Assembly: GCF_907164555.1 (NCBI RefSeq)
Contig: NZ_CAJQZC010000017.1
Coordinates: 33,225 to 97,224, forward strand
Length of the DNA: 64,000 nt
Direction of reading: 5' to 3'
DNA from: Paraburkholderia saeva
GTDB lineage: Bacteria > Pseudomonadota > Gammaproteobacteria > Burkholderiales > Burkholderiaceae
Shown here: positions 17,801 to 25,450 of the stretch, piece by piece
Numbering within the stretch: position 1 is the stretch's first letter
How the letters are laid out: every line of letters begins with the position of its first letter
Made by a program: the position numbers and the translations under genes
Notes under the pieces: generated by a model
What the model saw: the letters and a program-made list of their open reading frames with translations, nothing else
What the model was told of the DNA's origin: nothing
Database searches by the model: none

Positions 17801-18603
17801 CGAGCGGCGCCTCGCGTGGCGGAAGCGGTACTGGTGGCAGAAGCGCCCCGGCACGCGCGGCGCCGCAGCTCGCCACGGCGCCAGGGGCCACGCGCTACGA
17901 GCAGGTGAAGCGCCATATCCGCGACACGATCGAATCCGGCGCGCGCCGGCCGGGCGACCGCATTCCTTCGGAACTCGATCTCGTCGCTTCGCTCGGTGTG
18001 TCGCGGATGACGGTCAATCGCGCGCTGCGCGAACTCACCAGCGAAGGGCTGCTCACCCGTGTGTCGGGCGTTGGCACGTTCGTCGCCGAAGCGAAGCCGC
18101 AGTCGACGCTCCTCATGATCGCGCACATTGGCGACGAAATCCGCTCGCGCGGCCACGAATACACGTGCGATACGTTGCTCACGCAACGCGAGACCGCGCC
18201 GGCCGGCGTATCGAACGCACTTGGGCTTGCACCGGGCGCGTCGGTGTTTCATGTGATCTGCGTGCATCGCGAGAACGGCCTGCCCGTGCAGCTCGAAGAC
18301 CGGTACGTCAATCCGGCAATCGCGCCCGACTTTATCCAGCAGGATTTCTCCGCGGTGCGCCCTTCGGAATATCTATACGCGATCGTCCCGGCACACGATG
18401 TGGAACATATCGTCGACGCCGGACTGCCGACGCGTGCCGAAGCCGGTCTACTCGAAATCGCAGCGGAAGAACCGTGCCTGACGCTCGTGCGGCGCACGTG
18501 GACGAGCGGAATCGCGGTCACGTTCGCGCGCTTCGTGCATCCGGGGTCGCGTTACCGGCTGGGTTGCCGGTTCACGCCCGATACGTCGCTGCGCCAGGGA
18601 TAG
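17797..18603 (+). CDS. HutC-subfamily GntR transcriptional regulator 1
   Basis: This 268-residue repressor-type regulator has a Gly/Ala-rich N-terminal tail, a GntR winged helix (YEQVKRHIRD, IPSELDLVASLGVSRMTVNR, LTRVSGVGTFVAE; about residues 33-98) and a UTRA ligand-binding domain with LEDRYVNPAIAPDFIQQDF. HutC-type proteins sense imidazole or acyl compounds such as urocanate. It is translationally coupled to the ABC ATPase and convergent with a second HutC gene 15 bases away. It probably controls the 14.4-14.6 kb divergent promoter region through the GTATATAC palindromes. Confidence 0.88.
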   Translation: MTSGASRGGSGTGGRSAPARAAPQLATAPGATRYEQVKRHIRDTIESGARRPGDRIPSELDLVASLGVSRMTVNRALRELTSEGLLTRVSGVGTFVAEAKPQSTLLMIAHIGDEIRSRGHEYTCDTLLTQRETAPAGVSNALGLAPGASVFHVICVHRENGLPVQLEDRYVNPAIAPDFIQQDFSAVRPSEYLYAIVPAHDVEHIVDAGLPTRAEAGLLEIAAEEPCLTLVRRTWTSGIAVTFARFVHPGSRYRLGCRFTPDTSLRQG

Positions 18604-18618
18604 ACGCCGTCAAAAGGC

Positions 18619-19377
18619 TCACACGTGTCCGGCCAGATGGAAACGCGAAGCCGGATGCCACAGGCGCACCGACGTCGCGACATCGTCGCCGACCCACGTT
18701 CTGCGCCACAGCATCAGGCACGGCTCACCGATGTCCATCATCAGATGACGTCGCACGTTGGCGTCCGGCTTTTGCGCGTAGATGCGAAACTCGGCGCGCT
18801 GGATCGGCGCGACACGCACCATGTAATGGTTCGGCGTTTCGACCGTGAAGTCCTGTTCGAGATACGCGGGGAACACCTTGGGATTCACGAAACGGTCTTC
18901 GTACTGGATCGGCTCGCCTTCCTCGGCGTGCACGATGCACGAATGAAACGCGGGGCCTGATTCGAGCCCGAGCGCTTCGAGTGACAGCGGATCGTCGCTC
19001 GGTTCGAGCGTCAGAAGGCGCGCCGTGTGACGGTGGCCGCGCGCGGCGATCTCGTCGGCAATACTGCGGATCTCCAGCACGGTCGATTCGTAGCGCTGCG
19101 GCGCGACGAACGTGCCCGAGCCCTGCACGCGCGTCAGCACGCGCTCGGTCGTGAGTTCCCGCAGCGCGCGCGAAACCGTCATGCGCGCGACGCCGAATTC
19201 CTTCACCAGTTCCGTTTCCGACGGAATCAGCCCGCCGGGTTTCCATACGCCTTCCGCGATGCGCTTCACCACGTAGCGCTTGATCTGCTCATAGGCCGGC
19301 AGCGCCTTCATCGTGACGGCCGGGGGCGCGCTGTCCGTCCGATCCTGTTTTAGTTCTGTGCTCTCGTTCAGATTCAC
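18619..19377 (-). CDS. HutC-subfamily GntR transcriptional regulator 2
   Basis: This 252-residue paralogue of HutC-1 has a winged helix (YEQIKRYVVKRI, IPSETELVKEFGVARMTVSR, LTRVQGSGTFVAP) and a UTRA domain with YEDRFVNPKVFPAYLEQDF. The GTG start at 19377 is chosen because GAGG lies six bases before it; a TTG eight codons upstream is weaker. It is the last gene of the minus-strand cassette that contains the ammonia-lyase homologue and the second importer, after a 99-base gap. It likely binds the TTGTATAGACAA and TGTCTAGACA palindromes near 24.5-24.66 kb. Confidence 0.88.
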   Translation of the reverse strand: MNLNESTELKQDRTDSAPPAVTMKALPAYEQIKRYVVKRIAEGVWKPGGLIPSETELVKEFGVARMTVSRALRELTTERVLTRVQGSGTFVAPQRYESTVLEIRSIADEIAARGHRHTARLLTLEPSDDPLSLEALGLESGPAFHSCIVHAEEGEPIQYEDRFVNPKVFPAYLEQDFTVETPNHYMVRVAPIQRAEFRIYAQKPDANVRRHLMMDIGEPCLMLWRRTWVGDDVATSVRLWHPASRFHLAGHV

Positions 19378-19476
19378 GTCGACCTCGTGGGTTGTACGCA
19401 AGGTGCCGGCAGACGGGCCGGTCAGGCCGCCGCCGGGCTAATCGAGTCACTCATCGAGCTCGCCTGGGCCGCTCCG

Positions 19477-21102
19477 TCAACCGGCGCTCGCGACCGAATG
19501 AGGATCGTTGGCCGCGATGTTAGCAGCGTCGGTCGCGGCGATGTTCGAATTGCTGGCACGCGTGAGCGTCGTTTCGTCCGCGGGCGGCGTGGCGGGTTTG
19601 CCCGGTGACGGAAAAAGCGGGGGCGCCGCTTCCGCAATCAGGCGGAACGCTGCGGCCATATCGCCTGCAAGCGGGCGATCGTCGCGGTACGTCGGCACGA
19701 GGCTGCGCACCCGTCGCCATAGCGCATCGGTATGCGGCGCACGGGCGGCGTCGATGGTTTGCAGGTCGTAGGCCTGCGCCGCGGCCAGCAGTTCGATCGC
19801 GACGATACGGCCCGCGTTGTCGACGATCTCCAGCGCCTTCAGCGCAGCGGGCGTCGCATGACACAGATGATCTTCCTGCAGCCCCGACGTTATGCCGCCA
19901 TCGAGACTCGCGGGCGCCGCAAGCCGGCGGTTCTGCGCAACAAGCGAAGCCGCCGTGTACTGCGCGATCATGAAACCGGAACACGTGCCACCCGGCTCCG
20001 CGAGGAACGCCGGCAGGCCGCTCACGAGCGGGTTGACGAGGCGGTCGAGGCGGCGCTCGGCCATTGCCGCGACCTGTGCGATCGCGGTGGCGAGGCTGTC
20101 CATCGCGAGCGCAATCGATGCGCCGACCGCGTGCGCCTGCGAATACACGCGCGGCGCTTCGGGCGTGCCCGCGACGATCGGGTTGTCGGTGATCGAAGCG
20201 AGTTCGCGGTTGACGACCTCCGCCGTACCTGCGAGCACGTCGCGCGCCGCGCCGTGCACGTGCGGAATCGTGCGCATGCTAAGCGGGTCCTGCGTGCGCT
20301 GGCCGATGACCGACGCGAGAATGCCGCTGTCGGCAAGTGCGTTACGCATCCGTTCGCCGACCACGTTCAACCCCGGCGACACGCGCAATGCGAGCGAATC
20401 GGCGTCGAACGCGGCGAGCTGGCCACGCAGGTTTTCGAAGCTCATTGCCGCGACGGCGTCGGTCCAGTCGAGCAGACGTTCGGCTCTAGCGAGCGCAAGC
20501 GCAGCGAGACCGGTGACGCACGGCGTGCCGTTGACGAGGCATAAGCCTTCCTTCGCTTCGAGCACGAGCGGTTCGCGCCCAAGCCGGCGCAACGCTTCGC
20601 GGCCGCTGATGCGTTCGCCACGATGTCGCGCATGCCCTTCCCCGATACACACCAGCGCGATGTGCGCCATGTGGCTCAGATAGCCGACAGAACCGAACGC
20701 CGGCACTTCAGGCAGGCAATCGGCGTCGAGCAGTGCGACGAGCTGGTCGGCGACCTCAAGGCGAATGCCGGAATGTCCGTGCGCAAAATTGTTGACGGCG
20801 GCTGCGATGATCGCGCGCGTTTCGGCGGCGCCCAGCGGCGCGCCCACGCCCACCGCGTGGCTCATCAGGATATTGCGCGACAGCGTGCGCTGCTCGGAGG
20901 GCGAAACGATCACATCGCACAACGCGCCGACGCCGGTATTCACGCCATACGCGCGAATCCCGCGCTCGACGATCTGCTCGACGAGCACCCGCGCGGCAGC
21001 GATGCGCCCGCGCGCGGCAGCGGAGAGTTCCAGTGGCTCGCCGGCGGCAATCGCGGCGACCTGACGCCAGTCAAGAGGACGGTCGGAACGGATGACGGCC
21101 AT
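19477..21102 (-). CDS. Histidine-ammonia-lyase-fold enzyme lacking the MIO triad (ergothionase-like candidate)
   Basis: This 541-residue protein belongs to the HAL/PAL superfamily: Y52 (AYGVNTGVG), H82 (LMSHAVGVG), N191 (LVNGTPCVTG), SGFMIAQYTAA and E410 (QEDH) match catalytic positions of bacterial histidase. The Ala-Ser-Gly triad that cyclises into the MIO cofactor is missing. GSVG (137-140) is followed directly by YLSHMAHIALV where histidases have ASGDLAPLAHM, a clean three-residue gap. Loss of MIO argues against plain histidase. Ergothionases, which eliminate trimethylamine from ergothioneine, are HAL-fold enzymes that do not use MIO, and one was described from a Burkholderia strain. Eight bases separate it from the ABC ATPase, so the substrate is probably imported. 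The specific substrate is inference. Confidence 0.8.
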   Translation of the reverse strand: MAVIRSDRPLDWRQVAAIAAGEPLELSAAARGRIAAARVLVEQIVERGIRAYGVNTGVGALCDVIVSPSEQRTLSRNILMSHAVGVGAPLGAAETRAIIAAAVNNFAHGHSGIRLEVADQLVALLDADCLPEVPAFGSVGYLSHMAHIALVCIGEGHARHRGERISGREALRRLGREPLVLEAKEGLCLVNGTPCVTGLAALALARAERLLDWTDAVAAMSFENLRGQLAAFDADSLALRVSPGLNVVGERMRNALADSGILASVIGQRTQDPLSMRTIPHVHGAARDVLAGTAEVVNRELASITDNPIVAGTPEAPRVYSQAHAVGASIALAMDSLATAIAQVAAMAERRLDRLVNPLVSGLPAFLAEPGGTCSGFMIAQYTAASLVAQNRRLAAPASLDGGITSGLQEDHLCHATPAALKALEIVDNAGRIVAIELLAAAQAYDLQTIDAARAPHTDALWRRVRSLVPTYRDDRPLAGDMAAAFRLIAEAAPPLFPSPGKPATPPADETTLTRASNSNIAATDAANIAANDPHSVASAG

Positions 21103-21110
21103 GATAGTGC

Positions 21111-21902
21111 TCAGTTTGCGGTACGGTGGTGGTGGCTCGAAACGAACTGCCTGAAGCGCTCGGACTTGAGTTCGCCGAAGACTTCGTCCGGCGTGCCGTC
21201 GGCTTCGACCTGCCCTTGATGCAGGAACATCACGCGATTCGACACGTGTCGCGCGAAACCCATTTCATGCGTGACGACCAGCATCGTGCGGCCCTCCTCG
21301 GCGAGCGAACGCATCACGCGCAGCACTTCGCCGACCAGTTCCGGATCGAGCGCGGAAGTCGGTTCGTCGAACAGCATGACCTTCGGATGCATGGCGAGCG
21401 CGCGTGCGATCGCGACGCGCTGCTGCTGGCCGCCCGACAGATGCGCCGGATAGTGGCTGCGTTTTTCCGCGAGACCCACCTTCGCGAGCAGCGCTTCGGC
21501 TTCTTCGATCGATTCGGCGCGCGTGCGCTTCAACACACGCATCGGCCCTTCAATCAGGTTTTCGAGCACCGTCATGTGCGACCAGAGGTTGAAGTTCTGG
21601 AACACCATGCCGAGCTGCGAACGGATGCGGTCCACTTGGCGGCGGTCGCGCGGCTGCAGTTTGCCGTCGCCGCGACGCTTCATTTCCAGCTCTTCGCCCG
21701 CGAGCGAGACCGAGCCGTCGTCCGGTGTTTCCAGCAGGTTCAGGCAGCGCAGGAACGTGCTCTTGCCCGAACCGCTTGCGCCGAGGATCGAGATCACGTC
21801 GCCTTCGTGCGCGTCGAGCGAGATGCCCTTCAGTACGTGATGCTCGCCAAACGACTTGTGAATGTTCTTGACCGACAATGCAACGGGTGCCGTAGCGTTC
21901 AT
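21111..21902 (-). CDS. Amino-acid ABC transporter ATP-binding protein, cassette 2
   Basis: This 263-residue HisP/GlnQ-class ATPase has Walker A GASGSGKST, Q-loop MVFQNFNLWSHM, signature LSGGQQQRVAIARAL, Walker B VMLFDEPTSALDPE and switch VVTHEMGFARH. It powers the importer formed by the two upstream permeases and the binding protein. It ends eight bases before the lyase gene, tying uptake directly to the MIO-less lyase. Compared with the cassette 1 ATPase it lacks the N-terminal extension. Confidence 0.93.
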   Translation of the reverse strand: MNATAPVALSVKNIHKSFGEHHVLKGISLDAHEGDVISILGASGSGKSTFLRCLNLLETPDDGSVSLAGEELEMKRRGDGKLQPRDRRQVDRIRSQLGMVFQNFNLWSHMTVLENLIEGPMRVLKRTRAESIEEAEALLAKVGLAEKRSHYPAHLSGGQQQRVAIARALAMHPKVMLFDEPTSALDPELVGEVLRVMRSLAEEGRTMLVVTHEMGFARHVSNRVMFLHQGQVEADGTPDEVFGELKSERFRQFVSSHHHRTAN

Positions 21903-21926
21903 GTGATTCTCCAGAATGACTGCCGT

Positions 21927-22679
21927 TCAGGGCGCAGCGCGACGAGCTTCGCTGGTGGCGGATACCGGACGCGGCGCGGCTGCGGCCGGCGCCTCGCGCA
22001 GATGGTGCGACAGGCGGCGTTCGAGCAGACCCAGCAGTCGCACGATGACGAAGTTCAGAAACAGGTAGATCAGCGCGGCGCAGATGAAGACTTCAGTCGT
22101 GCGATAGGTCTGCTGGATGATCTGCTGCGCGACGCCCGTCACTTCCCACACGGTGACGAGACTCGCAAGCGCGGTCGATTTCACGAGCAGCACTGCTTCG
22201 GTCGAATACGCCGGCAGGCACTGACGCAGCGCGATCGGGCCGATCACCCGGCGCAGCAGCGCGAACCCCGAAAGGCCAATCGAATAACCCGCCTCGATCT
22301 GTCCGACCGGCACGGCCATCAGGCCGCCGCGAATGATTTCCGCCGTATAGCCCGCGGTACACAGCGCGAGCGACAGCACCGCGCACATGTACGGCTCACG
22401 CAGCAGCGGCCACATGAAACTCTCGCGGATCACGCCGAACTGGCCGAGCCCGTAGTACACGAGGAACATCTGGATCAGGAGCGGCGAGCCGCGAAACACG
22501 AGGATATAGCCACGCGCGAAGCGGTTCGGCAGCCAGTGTGACGACACGCGCATCGTGACGATCACGAGCGAAAGGAGCCCGCCCAGGATGAGCGACGCGA
22601 AGAACAGGCCGAGCGTGACCGGAACCGCCCCGAGCAGCTGGCGCAGCGTGTCGAAAAGGAAATCGAAGTCGAAATGCAT
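21927..22679 (-). CDS. Amino-acid ABC transporter permease, cassette 2 (first of two)
   Basis: This 250-residue inner-membrane permease of the HisM class has the conserved YILVFRGSPLLIQMFLVYYG stretch and the EAA loop GQIEAGYSIGLSGFALLRR. A Pro/Ala-rich cytosolic tail closes it. The ATG at 22679 (MHFDFDFLFD) is chosen because it lies just after the previous gene's stop; an upstream in-frame start would overlap that gene by about 65 bases. It works with the adjacent permease and ATPase. Confidence 0.9.
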   Translation of the reverse strand: MHFDFDFLFDTLRQLLGAVPVTLGLFFASLILGGLLSLVIVTMRVSSHWLPNRFARGYILVFRGSPLLIQMFLVYYGLGQFGVIRESFMWPLLREPYMCAVLSLALCTAGYTAEIIRGGLMAVPVGQIEAGYSIGLSGFALLRRVIGPIALRQCLPAYSTEAVLLVKSTALASLVTVWEVTGVAQQIIQQTYRTTEVFICAALIYLFLNFVIVRLLGLLERRLSHHLREAPAAAAPRPVSATSEARRAAP

Positions 22680-22695
22680 GATGGCGGCGTTCCTG

Positions 22696-23418
22696 TCAGT
22701 TACGCGCGAAATTGCGCTTGAACGACCGGCCGACCCGCGCTTCCGCACGGTTGAAGACACGGTTCGAGATGCCCGTCATCAGCAGATACAGCGCGCCGCC
22801 CACGACGAAGAACGTGAAGTATTGATGTGTCGATCCCGCCGCGATCTGGCTCGTGCGCAGCAGTTCGGCGAGCCCCGTGACGGAGATCAGCGCCGAGTCC
22901 TTGAGGCTCAGCTGCCACACGTTGCCGATGCCCGGCAGCGCGAAGCGCAGCACCTGCGGAATCAGGATCCGGCGCGCGACGAGCAGGGTCGGCATGCCGG
23001 TGGCGCGGGCCGCTTCGAGCTCGCCCTTCGATACCGCCAGCACCGCCGAGCGGTAGACCTCCGCCTGATACGCGCCAGAGATCATGCCGACCGCGAGCGC
23101 GCCAATGACAAACGGCGGTACGCCGACGAAGCCTTCCGCGCCAAACCACTGGCCGACCGTGGTGACGAGCGTCGAGCCGCCGAAGTAGAACAGATAGATG
23201 ACGAGAAGTTCGGGCACGCCGCGAAACACCGTCGTGTAGAAATCGCCAATCACGCGCAACATACGATGGCGCGACAGTTTGGCCGCGGCGACAAACCCGC
23301 CGAACACGGCGCCCACGGCGAGCGCGGCAAGCGTCAGCGCGACCGTCATCAACGCCGCGAGCAGCAACACGCCGCCCCAGCCCTCCGGCCCGAAGCCGAG
23401 CACCCCGATCAGAGCCAT
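22696..23418 (-). CDS. Amino-acid ABC transporter permease, cassette 2 (second of two)
   Basis: This 240-residue HisQ-class permease contains the segment YTTVFRGVPELLVIYLFYFG and the EAA loop GELEAARATGMPTLLVARRI, with about five membrane helices. It is the first permease gene after the binding-protein gene, separated from it by 149 bases that hold a small perfect hairpin, and it precedes the partner permease by 16 bases. Confidence 0.9.
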   Translation of the reverse strand: MALIGVLGFGPEGWGGVLLLAALMTVALTLAALAVGAVFGGFVAAAKLSRHRMLRVIGDFYTTVFRGVPELLVIYLFYFGGSTLVTTVGQWFGAEGFVGVPPFVIGALAVGMISGAYQAEVYRSAVLAVSKGELEAARATGMPTLLVARRILIPQVLRFALPGIGNVWQLSLKDSALISVTGLAELLRTSQIAAGSTHQYFTFFVVGGALYLLMTGISNRVFNRAEARVGRSFKRNFARN

Positions 23419-23538
23419 TCGCTACTCCTCAACCAGTACCATCGATGAACCGGTGGTTCGCACGACACAGTTGCAGCACGTGCCACGCGAACCGTTACAG
23501 CGATCCTGCATGCGCGCGCCGCCCGATGTAACCGGCGC

Positions 23539-23561
23539 GACGCAGCGCAGTTATCTGCGTC
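23539..23561 (-). terminator. Intercistronic stem-loop after the cassette 2 binding-protein gene
   Basis: GACGCAG and CTGCGTC form a perfect 7-bp stem around a nine-base loop, six bases beyond the minus-strand stop codon of the binding-protein gene. There is no T-tract. In ABC importer operons such stems after the binding-protein gene commonly protect its mRNA or attenuate downstream genes. Confidence 0.4.
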
Positions 23562-23567
23562 TGACGA

Positions 23568-24428
23568 TCAGGGCGTGACGTCGGTCTTGAACCACTTGTC
23601 GGCGAGCTTCTTGACCGTGCCGTCCGCGAGCGCTGCGCTAATCGCCGTGTCGAACTTCGCTCTCAGATCGGCGTCCTGCTTGCGGAACGCGAGGCCTTCA
23701 CCCGGACCCCAGATCGGGCCGCCGATCTTCGGACCCGCCAGCACGATCGAAGCGTTTTCCTTCTTGTCGTTGTTCGCGGCGTAGTACGTCACGTCGTCAA
23801 ACGATGCGTCGATGCGGCCCGCGACCAGATCCAGATCGCGCTCCGGCGAAGTCTTGTAGACGCGGATCGTGGCGATGTCCTTGAAGCCGTCGTTGATGAA
23901 CTTCGTGTAGACGGTGCCCGACTGGATACCGATCGTGCGGCCTTTCAGCTGCTTGCGCAGGGCGTCGACAGTCGGCTGGTCGGTCTTCGGGTCGCCGGTC
24001 AGCTTGACGGGCGCGGCGCTGGGCGATGCCTTCGGCAGCACCTTCGGATCGGTCACAGCGAACGTAGCGGGCGTCGCGGCGTACGGCTTCGAAAACGCGA
24101 TGATCTTTTCGCGCTCAGGCGTGATCGAGATCGCGTCCATCAGCACGTCGAACTTGCCGGCCTGCAGACCCGGGATCATGCCGTCCCAGTCCTGGGCGAC
24201 GAGGTTGCACTGGATCTTGATGCGGTCACACAGGTTCGCGACCAGTTCCGGCTCGAAGCCGCCGAGCTTGCCGCCCGGCAGCGTCAGGTTCCACGGCGCG
24301 TAACCGCCTTCGAGCGCGATCGTGACAGACTTCCATTCCTTCGCCTGCACGGGGGCCGCGAGGACGGCCGCGGTGCCAAGAACTGCGCCAATCAATGCCT
24401 TTGCCAACGTAGTGCGCTTGACCTTCAC
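23568..24428 (-). CDS. Amino-acid ABC transporter substrate-binding protein, cassette 2
   Basis: This 286-residue periplasmic binding protein of family 3 has a Sec signal (KRTTLAKALIGAVLGTAAVL, cleavage near PVQA-KE), then VTIALEGGYAPWNLTLPGGK and FEPELVANLCDRIKI. The GTG at 24428 is chosen: GGAG lies six bases upstream and the signal peptide begins there, while a longer frame to 24512 would run through the operator. It heads the operon binding protein, permease, permease, ATPase, MIO-less lyase, HutC-2. If the lyase is an ergothionase, this protein would bind ergothioneine or a related betaine; that is a hypothesis. Confidence 0.9.
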   Translation of the reverse strand: MKVKRTTLAKALIGAVLGTAAVLAAPVQAKEWKSVTIALEGGYAPWNLTLPGGKLGGFEPELVANLCDRIKIQCNLVAQDWDGMIPGLQAGKFDVLMDAISITPEREKIIAFSKPYAATPATFAVTDPKVLPKASPSAAPVKLTGDPKTDQPTVDALRKQLKGRTIGIQSGTVYTKFINDGFKDIATIRVYKTSPERDLDLVAGRIDASFDDVTYYAANNDKKENASIVLAGPKIGGPIWGPGEGLAFRKQDADLRAKFDTAISAALADGTVKKLADKWFKTDVTP

Positions 24429-24492
24429 GTCGAATCTCCATGGATTGAGGAACCACCGGCTCACCAGACAGACATTTAATCGCCCGGTGAAT

Positions 24493-24519
24493 TTGTATAG
24501 ACAAGTCTGCACCAGTCAA
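24493..24519 (-). promoter_or_regulatory. Promoter with HutC-type operator for cassette 2
   Basis: TTGTATAGACAA (24493-24504) is a near-perfect palindrome of the HutC operator type. On the minus strand a -35-like TTGACT lies at 24519-24514, so the operator sits between -35 and -10 positions of the cassette 2 promoter. Repressor binding there would block RNA polymerase. Confidence 0.65.
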
Positions 24520-24655
24520 AAAGCACTCGCAAGAAAATTTGCCCAAAAATCGCTAAATCCTCGGGTAAGCCCTATGTATAAAGGCTTTAAGGAGCGCTTC
24601 CTGAAGGAAATCTGCCTTCCAGCAGTGGGGATATTCGTGCCGCGATGGGGCGTTT

Positions 24656-24665
24656 TGTCTAGACA
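24656..24665. promoter_or_regulatory. Second HutC-type operator, cassette 2
   Basis: TGTCTAGACA is a perfect 10-bp palindrome about 160 bases upstream of the first operator. The flanks also match in inverted orientation: TCTGCACC follows the first site and GGTGCAGA follows this one. A pair at this spacing could support looping by one dimeric regulator. The rest of the 24.43-24.76 kb stretch holds no gene I can support. Confidence 0.5.
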
Positions 24666-24760
24666 GGTTGGTGCAGATACACCCGCGGATGCCTCAAACT
24701 GGCGCACCGGGGCATGCGTCGCAAGGTCGGGGGGGAGACTTCAACGCGCCAGGAGCACGC

Positions 24761-25438
24761 TCACCATATGCCCGGTATCAGGCGGTATCTGACGCGCGTC
24801 GCGTAGTCCGCATAGCCTGGCAGTTGCTCGGCGAGCGTGCGCTCTTCCATCACCGCGCGCCATCCGATGCCGGCCACGAGCACGGGCACACACGCGAGTC
24901 CCCACCACGAGCCGAGCAACAGTGGCGAGCCGACGAAGAACAGGATCGCCGCCGCGTACATCGGGTGGCGCACCCACGCATAGGGGCCTCTGTCGCAGAC
25001 CTGATGTCCGCGACCGGTCTGCACCTTGACGACCGGTGCGGCGAAACTGTTCGCCCGGAACACGTGACCGGTCATCCAGACGCACAGGAACATCGCGACC
25101 GCGCCGGCTACGTGCAGCCACAGCGGCACGAACGACGATTGCCAGCGTCGTGCATCGAGGGCCATCAGGACCAGCCACGCGCACCAGACCAGCGCCACCA
25201 CGGCCATGAAGAGCTTGTCCCAGCTACTCTGGTCGCGCTGCACGGGCGGCTTGAGGCGCTCTTCGAGCAGGCCCGGATCCTCCCGGGCGAGCCGCAGACC
25301 GATCCACAGCCCGAGCGCGCCCATCTCGACGAGATAGCACCACCCTGCCGGCCACGCCCACGTACCCGCCGCGACGAACATCAGCACCGCCATGCCCGCG
25401 AGCCACAGCACGGTCTGAACGAGGAGCCGCGTGATCAT
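24761..25438 (-). CDS. Isoprenylcysteine carboxyl methyltransferase-like membrane protein
   Basis: This 225-residue protein has about five membrane segments and the C-terminal ICMT/PEMT-type motif GPYAWVRHPMYAAAILFFVG followed by EERTLAEQLPGYADYATRVR, which binds S-adenosylmethionine at the membrane face in the family. Bacterial members methylate lipids or small hydrophobic substrates, and their targets are mostly unknown. It lies 12 bases after the arylamine N-acetyltransferase gene and is probably co-transcribed with it. Confidence 0.83.
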   Translation of the reverse strand: MITRLLVQTVLWLAGMAVLMFVAAGTWAWPAGWCYLVEMGALGLWIGLRLAREDPGLLEERLKPPVQRDQSSWDKLFMAVVALVWCAWLVLMALDARRWQSSFVPLWLHVAGAVAMFLCVWMTGHVFRANSFAAPVVKVQTGRGHQVCDRGPYAWVRHPMYAAAILFFVGSPLLLGSWWGLACVPVLVAGIGWRAVMEERTLAEQLPGYADYATRVRYRLIPGIW

Positions 25439-25450
25439 CGCCGCTAAAGC

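Noticed and set aside
19477..21102. Simple annotation as hutH histidine ammonia-lyase
   Set aside because: The MIO-forming Ala-Ser-Gly is missing, and no hutU, hutI, hutG or hutF gene accompanies it, so a histidine utilisation operon is not supported.
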